This document shows positions 21,275 to 30,950 of a DNA stretch of 64,000 nucleotides, one piece after another. Source of the DNA: Nereocystis luetkeana (taxonomy: Eukaryota; Sar; Phaeophyceae; Laminariales; Laminariaceae). Position numbers and translations under genes: made by a program. The notes under the pieces were generated by a model. That model had not been told where the DNA came from and made no database searches. It saw only the letters and a program-made list of their open reading frames with translations. Within the stretch, counting starts at the first letter, position 1, and each line of letters opens with the position of its first letter. The stretch lies in assembly GCA_031213475.1 (NCBI GenBank), contig JARUPZ010000017.1, positions 4,274,849-4,338,848 of the forward strand, in the 5' to 3' direction.

Positions 21275-22996
21275 CTATTTGAAATCTTCAGTGCACTCCT
21301 TGTCAGCGCTTTGGAACGCGCTCCCTAGTTGGGTGAATCTCTCTGACGGAGGTAACGACCTGCGGTATAGCCAATGGCGGGTCCGTTTTGCGGTCGTTCC
21401 GTCACCACCGCCGCCGCCACTGTCGTCAAGTTGCCTCGTAGAGCCAAGCGGGGGTGATGAATACGAACCAACCCCGCAGAGAGCTATCTCCACAGCAGCA
21501 ATATGCGCGACACGCTCGTTCTCGAGGGAGGCATGCTCGAGGCAGTAAGTAAGCCGCTTCCCACCTATGACCCGGCTGGACTTCTTCAAGCAGCCGACCA
21601 CCTCACAGAGCGTTTGGACGCTCGCGCGTGCCATCGGATCGTCCAACATTTCCCGCTTTATTGGGGCGCATGGGGTTGGCACACCGTTAATTACTACTCG
21701 CCGATTAGCCCCAACAGTGCACGAGTCAGTTGGTGAACGCTTGCCACCGACGTAAACCATTCCGTCCACAGCATGAAGCTTACAGTACGCTGGCCTCTCG
21801 CCCTTGAAGTTGAATTTCGGTCCCGTCGTGCAGGAGTCATGTAAACATCGTTTGTTCCGGACGTCCACCATGTCGTCTTTAGCGTGTTGCTTGCAGTATG
21901 CTGCCGCCTTGGTTCCATCGAAATTAAACCTCGCTCGTGTCATACAGGTTTGATGGGCGCAACGCTTGCTGCGAACGTCCACCATGCCGTCCTCTGCGTG
22001 TTTCTTGCAGTAAACAGCCGCCTTCGTTCCCTCGAAGTTATAGTTGGGGGCCTTCGTGCAGGAGTCGTGTAAACACCTCTGGCTGCGGACGTCCACCATG
22101 CCGTCCTCAGCGTGATGCTTGCAGTATGCTGGCCTCGTGCTTCCCTCGACGTTATAGCTCGAAATCTTCGTGCAAGAGTCGTCTAAACATCGTTGGCTCC
22201 GAACGTCCACCATGACATCGTCAGCATGTTGTTTGCAGTACGCTGCCTTCGTACGCCCGTCAAAATTATAGCTCGGTCCCTTCGTGCAGGAGTCATGTAA
22301 ACACCGTTGACTGCGGACATTGACCATACCGCCCCTAGCGTGTTGCTTGCAGTACGCCGCCATCACAATGCCCTCGAAATTATAGCTCGGTACCGTCGTG
22401 CAGGAGTCGTGTGAGCAACGGCGCTTGGCGCGGGTGTCCACCATGCCGTCAGCAGCGTGTTGCCTGCAGTACGCCGGCTTCTTGCTTCCCTCGACAGTAT
22501 GGCTCGCTACCTTCGTACAAGAGTCGTCTAAACACCGCGGGCTGCGGACGTCCACCATGCCGTCCTCAGCATGTTGCTTGCAGTACGCCGGTGGCTTGCT
22601 TCTCTCGAAGTTGTAGCTCGGTCCCTTGGTGCAGGATTCATATAAACACCGCGAGCTGCGAACGTCTACCATGCCATGCTCAGCATGTTGCTTGCAATAT
22701 GCCGGCTTCTTGCTTCCCTTGATGTTATAGCTCGGGCCCTTCAAGCATGAGTTGTGTAAACACCTCTGGCTGCGGACGTCAACCATGCCATTCAAAGCAT
22801 GTTGCTTGCAGTACGCCGCCGGCTTGCTTCCCTCAAAATTAAAGCTCGGTCCCTTAGTGCAGGATTCATACAAACACCGCCTGCTTGCAACATTTATCAT
22901 GCCGTCCTCTGCATGTTTCCTGCAGTACGCCGGCGGCTTGATCCCCTTGAAATTGAACGCTGCTTGTAGTTGGCACTTCTGGCAGGATCGGGCCAT
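21275..22996 (-). CDS. EsV-1-7 repeat protein, intronless
   Basis: A 573-aa protein starting at the ATG in 22994-22996 and ending at TAG. Ten consecutive units (first cysteines near residues 41 to 384, 38-residue period) fit C-X4-C-X16-C-X2-H-X12, with linkers like AEDGMVDVRSQR. The first unit is a variant (C-X2-C), a degenerate unit follows residue 420, and a last unit C-X4-C-X15-C-X2-H lies further on. A Gly-rich linker and basic tail end the protein. The conserved Cys/His set suggests metal-binding mini-domains. The family is named after a phaeovirus protein and includes IMMEDIATE UPRIGHT, which controls early development in Ectocarpus. The exact role of this member is unknown; it is probably not IMM itself, as the many near-identical tandem repeats look like recent internal expansion. 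A related broken copy lies at 29.6-30.95 kb. Confidence 0.92.
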   Translation of the reverse strand: MARSCQKCQLQAAFNFKGIKPPAYCRKHAEDGMINVASRRCLYESCTKGPSFNFEGSKPAAYCKQHALNGMVDVRSQRCLHNSCLKGPSYNIKGSKKPAYCKQHAEHGMVDVRSSRCLYESCTKGPSYNFERSKPPAYCKQHAEDGMVDVRSPRCLDDSCTKVASHTVEGSKKPAYCRQHAADGMVDTRAKRRCSHDSCTTVPSYNFEGIVMAAYCKQHARGGMVNVRSQRCLHDSCTKGPSYNFDGRTKAAYCKQHADDVMVDVRSQRCLDDSCTKISSYNVEGSTRPAYCKHHAEDGMVDVRSQRCLHDSCTKAPNYNFEGTKAAVYCKKHAEDGMVDVRSKRCAHQTCMTRARFNFDGTKAAAYCKQHAKDDMVDVRNKRCLHDSCTTGPKFNFKGERPAYCKLHAVDGMVYVGGKRSPTDSCTVGANRRVVINGVPTPCAPIKREMLDDPMARASVQTLCEVVGCLKKSSRVIGGKRLTYCLEHASLENERVAHIAAVEIALCGVGSYSSPPLGSTRQLDDSGGGGGDGTTAKRTRHWLYRRSLPPSERFTQLGSAFQSADKECTEDFK

Positions 22997-23300
22997 TTAA
23001 TTCACCGGCTAGATTGTGCGTAGTAACTGCTCCCACGGGACACCCCGAACGCCCCAGCACAGCGGGTCAAGTACACGTGCGAAGCGTTCCACCGATGCAG
23101 GTGCACCTGTTGCAGTTGACGGAATCGGCATTGACATGGACGATTTTATGCGGTACCCCACGTGTGAGTATGTGTGCCAACAGTAAGCTACAATTCTGGT
23201 AGTTATTGCTGTTGATGTCGCTATCGTTATCAATGCTGTTTGTTGTTGGTGCTGACTTTGTTTCGTTGCTAAAATGCTGTCATGTTTACCATCCGACAAC
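22997..23300 (-). promoter_or_regulatory. 5' flank of the EsV-1-7 gene, shared with the pseudogene
   Basis: On the - strand this flank carries GCAACTGCAACAGGTG, AACGCTTCGCACGTGT and, further upstream, AAACATGACAGC with a CAACAACAAACAGC tract. Similar sequence in the same order lies at 29604-29870 before the broken relative. It is presumably 5' UTR and promoter-proximal DNA. Confidence 0.55.
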
Positions 23301-23411
23301 GTGAAACGCATGGAACTCAACCCACCCTTTATAAACGGACTAAGAGCAGGGACCAACAGAAAGAACAGGCAAGCCGAACAACCACAAATAAAAAACGAAA
23401 AGGAACCTCCA

Positions 23412-24032
23412 GGCGGCCGCAGCAGTTTGTTGTACGAGAGGCATAGACAGGTTCTACCTAGCGGTGGGTCTGGCACCTTGCTACCTTGCCTGCCGTCTCC
23501 TTCCTGCTTTCGTCAACCGGGCCCGACACCGGGACAGAATGAGTCGGCCATGTCGATACAAAACAGCCAAACAGGCTCGTCATCAACCCATGAAATAAGA
23601 CTTTTTTCAAAAGGACAAGAAGGAAGAAATATAGAATACAAAGGTCACTCACGGAAGGGCAGAAAGCAAAGGCAAGAAGCGACCACACAGAAGGAAACGA
23701 AACAAACGAGGGGTTGTAGCATCGCGGTCGTGCCCCCCTGTCGGAGCTGCTACGGGTAATGCGATAAATAGAGGGAACAAAAAAAAACATAAAAATATGA
23801 TTCACAAAGAAAAAACAGGCTCCCCACTCACCAGGCCAGGCAGGACTTATTTCGTATAACAAGAATACAAACGAAAAGGGAAAATAAAAGGAAGGACGCA
23901 AAACAACAGCGTCGCATTCCAAGCAGCCGCAGAGGTTTGCGGTATGAGTGGACCACAGCAGGAAGGTTCTACCTACCAGTCGGCCTGGTACCTTGCTACC
24001 CTGTCGGCCGTCACTTTCTTGTCTTCGCCAAC
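23412..24032. repeat. Direct repeat pair of about 110 bp, 511 bp apart
   Basis: 23412-23520 and 23923-24032 share GCGGCCGCAG/GCAGCCGCAG, CAGGTTCTACCTA/GAAGGTTCTACCTA, CCTTGCTACC and CTTTCGTCAACCG/CTTCGCCAACCG. The DNA between holds no gene. They lie upstream of the EsV-1-7 gene. Confidence 0.7.
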
Positions 24033-26240
24033 CGAGGGTTCCTTGAGTTTGTTCCCCCTCCGTTCCCCTTCCCTACGGCATCATCGACAACGGATGCATG
24101 TCGCTGTATGCTCAGCTAGGCCTCACCCTTGTGCCACTTATCCAGGAACCGTTCGGCTTCTTCGAGGACCCCCCGGTACCACTCGCCCGCCTTTTTTGCT
24201 GCAACGGTCTACGCCGCGGTCTCTACTTCAAACACCAACGGGGAACGTTCCTTCGACCCTTCGGTGGGTCGAGACACCTATGTACCAAGTATTTAGTTGC
24301 AAGCCCGGTCTCCGGCCCTCTCCACCGGTCATCGCCGCAAACATCAGCCGACTGGGTAATCGCCCCTTGTGTTACCGCGCCACGGCCCCCGCAAAAAAGA
24401 GCCTCCGTAGCCTCCGTTTACGGATGGTCGTTGCCGGAGTACAGACCCCGAAATAATGCGGGTAGTTTCGCAATATGATTAGTATCGAAGCCTGACATAT
24501 TGCGTACACTGTCCGTAATATCACTACTCGTACTGCTGTACCTCCAGTGTCCACCCACCCCGAAAATATTGCACTCAAACGCCCATCATGAGCAGTACCG
24601 AAACATCAATACTGGCAGTACTGTCGTACATGTAGTACCTCTAGCACCCCCCTCTGTTTTCTCCGGACTGCACCTCCACTCCCACTGCGTACTGGAAGCA
24701 TGTGCGGAACCGGTACCTGTACGGGTACTCGTAAACCAGATATACCAGGGGCAACCGGGGATTGGGATATCATGCACCTATCTACCTCCCCCCCCCCTCC
24801 TGCATGATATTGAGTACACTACCCCAGCCCCCTATATTATATACCTGGTACCTGGTATCAGGTATGTATATATGTATATATATATATATATATGTATATA
24901 TAATACATGTAATATAATATTATATATATATATACAAGGCGCTTCGCTCCGTGGGTGGCCTATGCCGCCCGCTACGCTCGCTCAGGAAGGAGAAATCGAT
25001 CAAATTACAATGCGAAGCGGACAGAGGTCCATGATTGAATATGTATTTTCCATGATCGTCGTTTCAAACTGGCGACTTGATAATGCCAAGAGTTCCGTCG
25101 TCATGCTTCTGGAGAAAACAGCTCGGTCGTCACTTACGGTTCGCATCGCGGGCGGTTGCCGTACGTACGTACATACCCCAGATAGGGTATTCATTTTCTT
25201 CTTTTGATATGCTCTATGTACGGATAAAGAGAAAGCACAGCACGGCACAGCAGCACCGCAAAAAACAATATGAATGAAAACGAAAATTTCGGAAAGAAAA
25301 AAAAATCCCCGTCCCCTTATGTATTATTTTTTTGCCTGATTGGAACGCCCTGCACCGGTCGAAAAAGAAGATCCTACATAGGAGCTTCTCTCCCAGCCTC
25401 GTACGCCGCCCGCCCCTCTCGCGACCACCTCGCCACCGATCCGGGTCAAGGTTTCCATACTCTCTGCCACAGTGAGCCCCGTGGCCCGTCTCGTGTTAAG
25501 CCCGGTGCTCACCGTGGCCGTCTTTCGCCAGCTCGACAATATTGTTGCTCAGACTGGGTAGCTTCTTCTGTGATTTTCAGCCCGGTCGCAAAAATAAGCA
25601 CCGCTTGAATATTACCTTGCAATCCCGAAAGGCCCATATACACACCTACATACTCTATCGAATTATGCAGATGGAGGCCAGACAGAGCCCATTCGTGCAT
25701 CCCTCGTGTCTCGAGGCACACGCGACGCGTAGGTACGCAAGCGACGACCGCGCTTCTTTCACCCCCCCCCCTACCCGCCAGTACCCGCTGACACCCGCGA
25801 CGGCGCTGGGCTCCCCCACCGTGCTGTGTTCCGAGTGCACGCACGCAAACGAAACGAAAGAAAAAAAAAAGGGAAATTGCCGAAAGTGCCAAGAGAAATG
25901 GAGAATACAAAGAACTGCTGGAAAGGTCCGGCAAGTAATAAAAGGGAGCGGTTTCCAAGTGGGAGCTCTGAGAGGCCAGGGATGTATCAACCGAGCACGC
26001 TCAGAGATTGGGATATCTGTAAGTAGTTCTATATGTATATGTATATATATACCAGGTATAGGTTGGGTTGGCGTCGGTTGGCCACGACCCCGTAAAACAC
26101 GCCTCTCACAGCTCGACAACCAGGGCACGAGTACCATTTTTTGTTTTTGGCGGTCACCACGACTAGCGGTCGAGTTAGATTCTTTTTGTGCGGGGAAAAT
26201 CTTCACTGCGCACAAGGGGGATGATCGTATCACGTACTGC
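24033..26240. other. No gene called; TA microsatellite and exon-like scraps
   Basis: A TA-rich microsatellite occupies about 24866-24935. GC-rich open pieces on the - strand (24120-24260; 25330-25570; 25770-25830) have codon-like composition but no recognisable domain and no consistent gene model. They may be remnants of genes. Confidence 0.4.
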
Positions 26241-26244
26241 GGAT

Positions 26245-26545
26245 GCATTTGGTAAGGCAACCACGAGGCAGTTACATGGTAAACCTATTGCTGTCTCTGG
26301 AAGGGGCCACACCAGAACATAAATCAATGGGTTGACCGGATGCGGTTCATCCTTCAGGCGACTCGCCCTAACACCTCATGATGGGCCTTTCGCGCTTGGT
26401 GCAAGCAATATCTGCCTGGTCTGCGAAAACCCGACGTGCTCCATCCCGGCTTTATAGGGATGCGAGGGTCTGTGGTCAAACGACTCCGGCCATGCATGAT
26501 AATGAGTACACCCCTCTTCCACACACCTGCAGGGAGGGTCGAAAC
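26245..26545 (-). repeat. REP-D copy, reverse
   Basis: GCGACTCGCC, CACCTCATGATGGG, GCGCTTGGTGCAAGC, TGCCTGGTC, CCATCCCGGCTTTATAGGGA and CATGCATGATAATGAGTACA match the REP-D reverse complement. Confidence 0.75.
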
Positions 26546-27310
26546 ATGTTTTTTTACCCATTCGTTTTATTTTTCGTTTGATTTGTTGTGTGGCAGTATT
26601 GTAGAAGCGTACGTCTAGTACTCCTGCAAAAAGGTTGTTTTCCCTACTCGTCGTGGACGGGTACCTTGTACCAGTATACCTGATATACGCTATTTTTTAT
26701 CTGCTACTACTATTGTTGTAGCAGTTTTCTGCTTTGCTGCTTGTGTTGGGCACTTCGTCGCCGTGTGTTGTAATTATTAATAGTAGTAATCGAGAGCCGA
26801 GCCGTCACCAAATTTGTTTCCACATCAATGAAACACGTGCGCGATGTCTCCCTCGCTCTCGACCTTCTCTAGGCAGTGCTTGTACAGCCAAACCTGCCGA
26901 CCCCACGGCTCTTCGGGGCTTTTTGGCCCATCTTTGACCAAGCTATGCTGCGTTGTAATACTCACTGCTGCTCCAGTCGACGCAATTACGCAGCTGCTAC
27001 CTATAGGTTGCCCCCGCACAGAAGTCGTAGTATTGCTGTATTATGGGAGGCTTTGTGTGAACAAGCGGGGGGGAGGGGGGACTCTCCACCGTCTCTTGAT
27101 TTCCGCTGCATCAAGCAAAGAGGGGCCGACTCTCTACTGTCCCCTGATTTCAGTTCTATACAGGTATTGTTTAGGCCTAGAGGGAGGAACGGTGTCAGAT
27201 ACAACGCTCCCCTGTCGGGAGGGCCGAAGTTGAATAATTTTAATTTGTCTTTTATTTCAGCGTCTTTATAGTTCTGGACAGAGCAGCAGTACTGAAAAAA
27301 AATGGGTTAC
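26546..27310. other. No firm gene
   Basis: On the - strand 26825-27019 is open (ending WLYKHCLEKVESEGD and stop) with codon-like composition, but there is no known domain or matching neighbour exon. Confidence 0.3.
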
Positions 27311-27405
27311 GTACCCCTTTTTAGGACCGCAGTCCCGTTTTGGGGACACACTACTTGGAATTTGAGTGGTTTGCCCCCGAAACGGGACTGCAGTTCTAAA
27401 AGGTA
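27311..27405. mobile_element. MITE-B copy
   Basis: GTACCCCTTTTTAGGACCGC and GCAGTTCTAAAAGGTAC form the inverted ends; the inner arms TCCCGTTTTGGGG and CCCCCGAAACGGGA also pair. GTAC at both outer ends may be part of the target duplication. Confidence 0.85.
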
Positions 27406-28283
27406 CTTGTCTTTTTATGTCAGCGACTAATCTATCGTCTCCTGCAACCGACACCAGAGAGCATCAGCACGGGTATGCCAGCAACCTCAGGTTATATAAA
27501 AGATCGGGAGGGGATGCCAACCACGCAACATCTACACGCCGAGACCACGTAGTGTCTGCTGTGTTGCTCTACGAGGCATGTCCTACAGAGAGTAGTACCT
27601 GGAAAAATTACCAATCGCGATTGCCTGGAAATAGCTACCTGGAAAGAAAGGGCCCAATGTTTGCCAGCGTTAGGAGCGCACACATGCATGTGATCGACTC
27701 ACCCAGGAACAACCAGGCACGCGAGCCACTGGAGTAGGGGGTGACGCGGTTCCTCTCAAGCTTCAGACAGTTTTGCGGCAACGGGTGGGGCCCTACGTGG
27801 GCGTTGAGGGGAACATAGGCATCTGGTACACTCTGATGCAATGGGGGATGACTACGAGTACGTATGTCATTCCCATTGCTCTGATTCTTATCTGCACAGC
27901 AAATGCACAAAATGCACAGCGCAGGGGGTTTCCAACAATGTCTGCTGCGGGCCCCCTTAAGTAAAATCCCCGCCGTACTTATTTCTCTCTCACTGCCTAC
28001 TGCCTGCATAGAAGCCCACCCTTCGCACCAGCACTTCCTGGGGCTTGAAAGGAGCTGTGTAGCCACATCCTCCGGTGGAATCTCCACCTGGTAGTTTTTC
28101 GGTGAGCCCACCTGCCGTGTGCACTACTTCCGCCAGCGCTGGCGCAACCGACCGTATTGATGACGGAAAACCCACCAACCAGTGTTTATTTAAAAACAGC
28201 AACTAACTGTGAGATCGAGGACTATTATTAATAATAGTGTACCACAATAGGTCGAAACTCGTACCAGGTACGACCTGGTGCGG

Positions 28284-28505
28284 TATTTGCAGGCCGTGTG
28301 GGATACTTCGATCCAGCGGATCTCATGAAGAAAGCACAGTCCGTATAAGAGGAAGACGAATCTGAAGCTGCATACACGCTGATGAAGTCGCGTACTATAC
28401 GGATTTTATATGATCTCATGAAGAAGGTACAGCCCATATATGAGGAAGAAGAGGCTGGAGCTGCATATACCTGGTACCTGATAAGAGTCGGAGTAGCCTT
28501 GTGAA
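28284..28505 (+). pseudogene. Decayed coding repeat, 93-bp (31-codon) period
   Basis: After TTTGCAG the + frame reads GRVGYFDPADLMKKAQ, and the unit beginning DLMKK recurs 93 bp later (28317 and 28410), each followed by an acidic stretch and EAAYT or GAAYT. The period is a whole number of codons and acidic residues are kept, so this looks like a former coding exon with a 31-aa repeat. One in-frame TAA (28346-28348) lies in the first unit, so it is probably not functional. Family not recognised. Confidence 0.4.
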
Positions 28506-29064
28506 CACCCGCACACCATAAGTACGACCTGCTTGCATACTTAAACTATTATGTGAAAGGGCCCTCGAGGCTGCCGGGCGTGCGGCGATTGAAGAAAGTT
28601 GTATTATACGATACCAGTATCCGGTACTTGGTACCTACCACTGGAAACCCTAAGCTAAGGTTGTACGCAGTATGCACACCACTCTGTTCCCGTATACCCC
28701 CCTGACCTTGGGACGGATAACCTGGCTCGGACAAAGGGTTTTACAATGATGGGCTTTAGCCAAGACCAGGGATAGATGTATGTATGGTCCACTTTGGTCC
28801 AACACCAGGTACACTCTCGAACCAAGTAGTAACAACGACCCGCGGGGAGCCCTTCGATTGACCAGCCTCACACCGCCATACCTGTTTTTTTGCTTGAAAC
28901 GGGTCAGTTACTTCCTCTATTATTAATTATAGCTCGAGTTTTAGAATCTGTGCCTGCGATGAGCTACGCTCGCACTCGTACTCGTACGCGTGGCGCAGAA
29001 GACAAAACTAAGCGACAAGAACTTGCGAAATGACGACCTTCATCATGCATGCACAGGTGCTCCT

Positions 29065-29187
29065 ATTTACGGGGGGCCATAGTAAATAGAACCTACGGTA
29101 GACACAAAAACCTACCTGGTATATATTTACATATTTTTACTATTAAAGACAATATTTTGGTCCTATTCACTATGACCTCCCGTAAAA
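29065..29187 (-). mobile_element. MITE-A copy, reverse
   Basis: ATTTACGGGGGGCCATAGT to ACTATGACCTCCCGTAAAA. The centre runs in reverse order to the 4788 copy (ACCTACGGTAGACACAAAAA on the left, AATATTTTGGTCC on the right). Confidence 0.8.
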
Positions 29188-29603
29188 GCACCGTACGAAT
29201 AGTCTGCAGCAGTGTCAGGAAGTTGAGTTGAATATCTCTCGGGGGGGAAATACTGACAGTACGGCGACTGCTCCACTACTGCTGTACGTGCTTACCTCAA
29301 ACGTATCGTACGCACCTGCTGTGTCTACTGCTGTTTGAGCGACAATGTCTAGCGCGCGTGCTCGCTGCTCTGTGGTGCAAGCAAATGAGGTATCGCTGTG
29401 TTTTATTATGAACCTTTGAAATCGTTTTATCGGGGGAAACGTACCGAGGACATCTCTGATGTGTTGCTCGTTTGTTTTCGTGTGGCAACGCCAGTAATCT
29501 TGGCAGCCATATGGGGTCGTACAAAGGAACGTTTATCAAACCTGCCGCAAAAATATTAATAGTAGTTTGATTTAATGAACAGCCATTTTGTCCAAACCAG
29601 CTT

Positions 29604-30950
29604 TTGTTTTTCATGGCAAGCATGACACCAACCAACAGTTGGCGACGACAGCAACAACATGCAAGTTTACGCGAGAAGATGAACGTTCAGAGACCCAAAC
29701 ATTCAATGTCAACGCCGGTTCTGCAAACGGCGACAGGTGTGTCTGCGACGGCCAAACGTTTCGCAGCTGTGTTCAACTGTCCTTCCTGGGCTAGCGGAGG
29801 CGTCTCGGCGAGGGTTCTTCGCTGGAACCGTGTCGTCGGGCACGTTTCGCTCAACGTGTTGTGCCGCACTGGCTGGTGGCGAGAACGCGATACCCCTGCG
29901 TAAAGTACGGGCTGCATGCGTCGTTCGACGATGAAGGCAAGAAACTAGCGTTCTGCAAGCAACACGCTGAGGACGGCATAGTGAACGTCCGCAGCAGGCG
30001 GTGTTTACATGACTCCTGCATGAATCGACCGAATCATGACTTCGAGGGCACAAAGGCGGCGTACTGTATGCAACATGCTGAGAATGACATGGTGGACGTT
30101 CGCAGCAAGCAGTGGTTATACACCTCCGGCTTAAAAGATACCAGCTTGCGATGTCAAGGGGACCAGGAAACCAGCGTACGGCAAAGAACATGCCGAGGAC
30201 GGCATTGTGAGCGTCCGACGCCAAGCAGGGCGTTTGTATGACTCCTGCGACACGCGAACAAACTTCAACTTCGAGGAAAACAAGGAGCCGGCATGCTACA
30301 AGAACCACGCCGAGGACAGCGGTGTGCACGTGGCTTATGCACCACGGGAGCGGGCTATACCTTCGAGAGACGCAAGGCGGTGGTGTACCGCAAGCAACAT
30401 GCTGACCAAGGCATGGTGAACGTCGGCAGCAAGCGGTGTTTAGATGGCTCCTGCGACACGCGAGCGAATTCGAGGGAATCAAGAAGCCGGCGTACTCCGA
30501 GAAATACGCCGAGGACGGCGTGGTGAATGTCCGCATCCCGCTAATATATATGCTGACACGACTCCTCCACGAAGTAACCGTCCTTCAATCTAGGGGTTGA
30601 AGCCGGTTCACTGCGAGACTTACATGGAGGAGGTTAGACATCATCAGCAGGCGGTGCTTGTATGACTCTTGCACGAAGAGACCGTCTTATAATGTCAGAA
30701 TACCGCGGGGAACAAGAAGCCGGCGTCCTCCAAGCACCTGCTGAGGACGGCATCGTGAACGTCGTCAACACGCGGTGGTTATATCGCTCCTGCACTAAGG
30801 GACCGGGACATGACGTCGAGGGGAGCGAAAAACCGGCGTACTGCAGGCGACAAGCCGAGGACGGCACGGTAAATGCCCTCAACAGGCGGTGTTTACATGG
30901 CCCTGACGGAATTACGATGGGCTGTGTTTTACCTGTATGTAGCAGTCAGT
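29604..30950 (+). pseudogene. Broken EsV-1-7 repeat gene with shared 5' flank
   Basis: Several EsV-1-7 units are recognisable in order on the + strand (for example CKQHAEDGIVNVRSRRC, then CLHDSC, then YCMQHAENDMVDVRSKQ, later CRRQAEDGTVNALNRRC), but they fall in different frames, so no long protein results. About seven units remain with several breaks. Upstream, 29604-29870 matches the 5' flank of the intact gene at 22997-23300. Because flanking DNA is included, this is a duplicated segment and not a processed copy. It stands head-to-head with the intact gene about 6.6 kb away. Confidence 0.85.

Noticed and set aside
21503-22722. Several + strand ORFs rich in Cys/Pro/Arg opposite the EsV-1-7 gene
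   Set aside because: They are antisense shadows of the repeated coding units; the - strand frame is continuous over 573 codons.
24866-24935. TA-rich tract as a possible replication origin or promoter
   Set aside because: A plain (TA)n/(GTATA)n microsatellite with no flanking gene to serve.
25509-26260. Two long - strand frames around 25.5-26.2 kb
   Set aside because: Mixed GC-rich and poly-T/Phe sequence, no consistent splice phases or recognisable domain.
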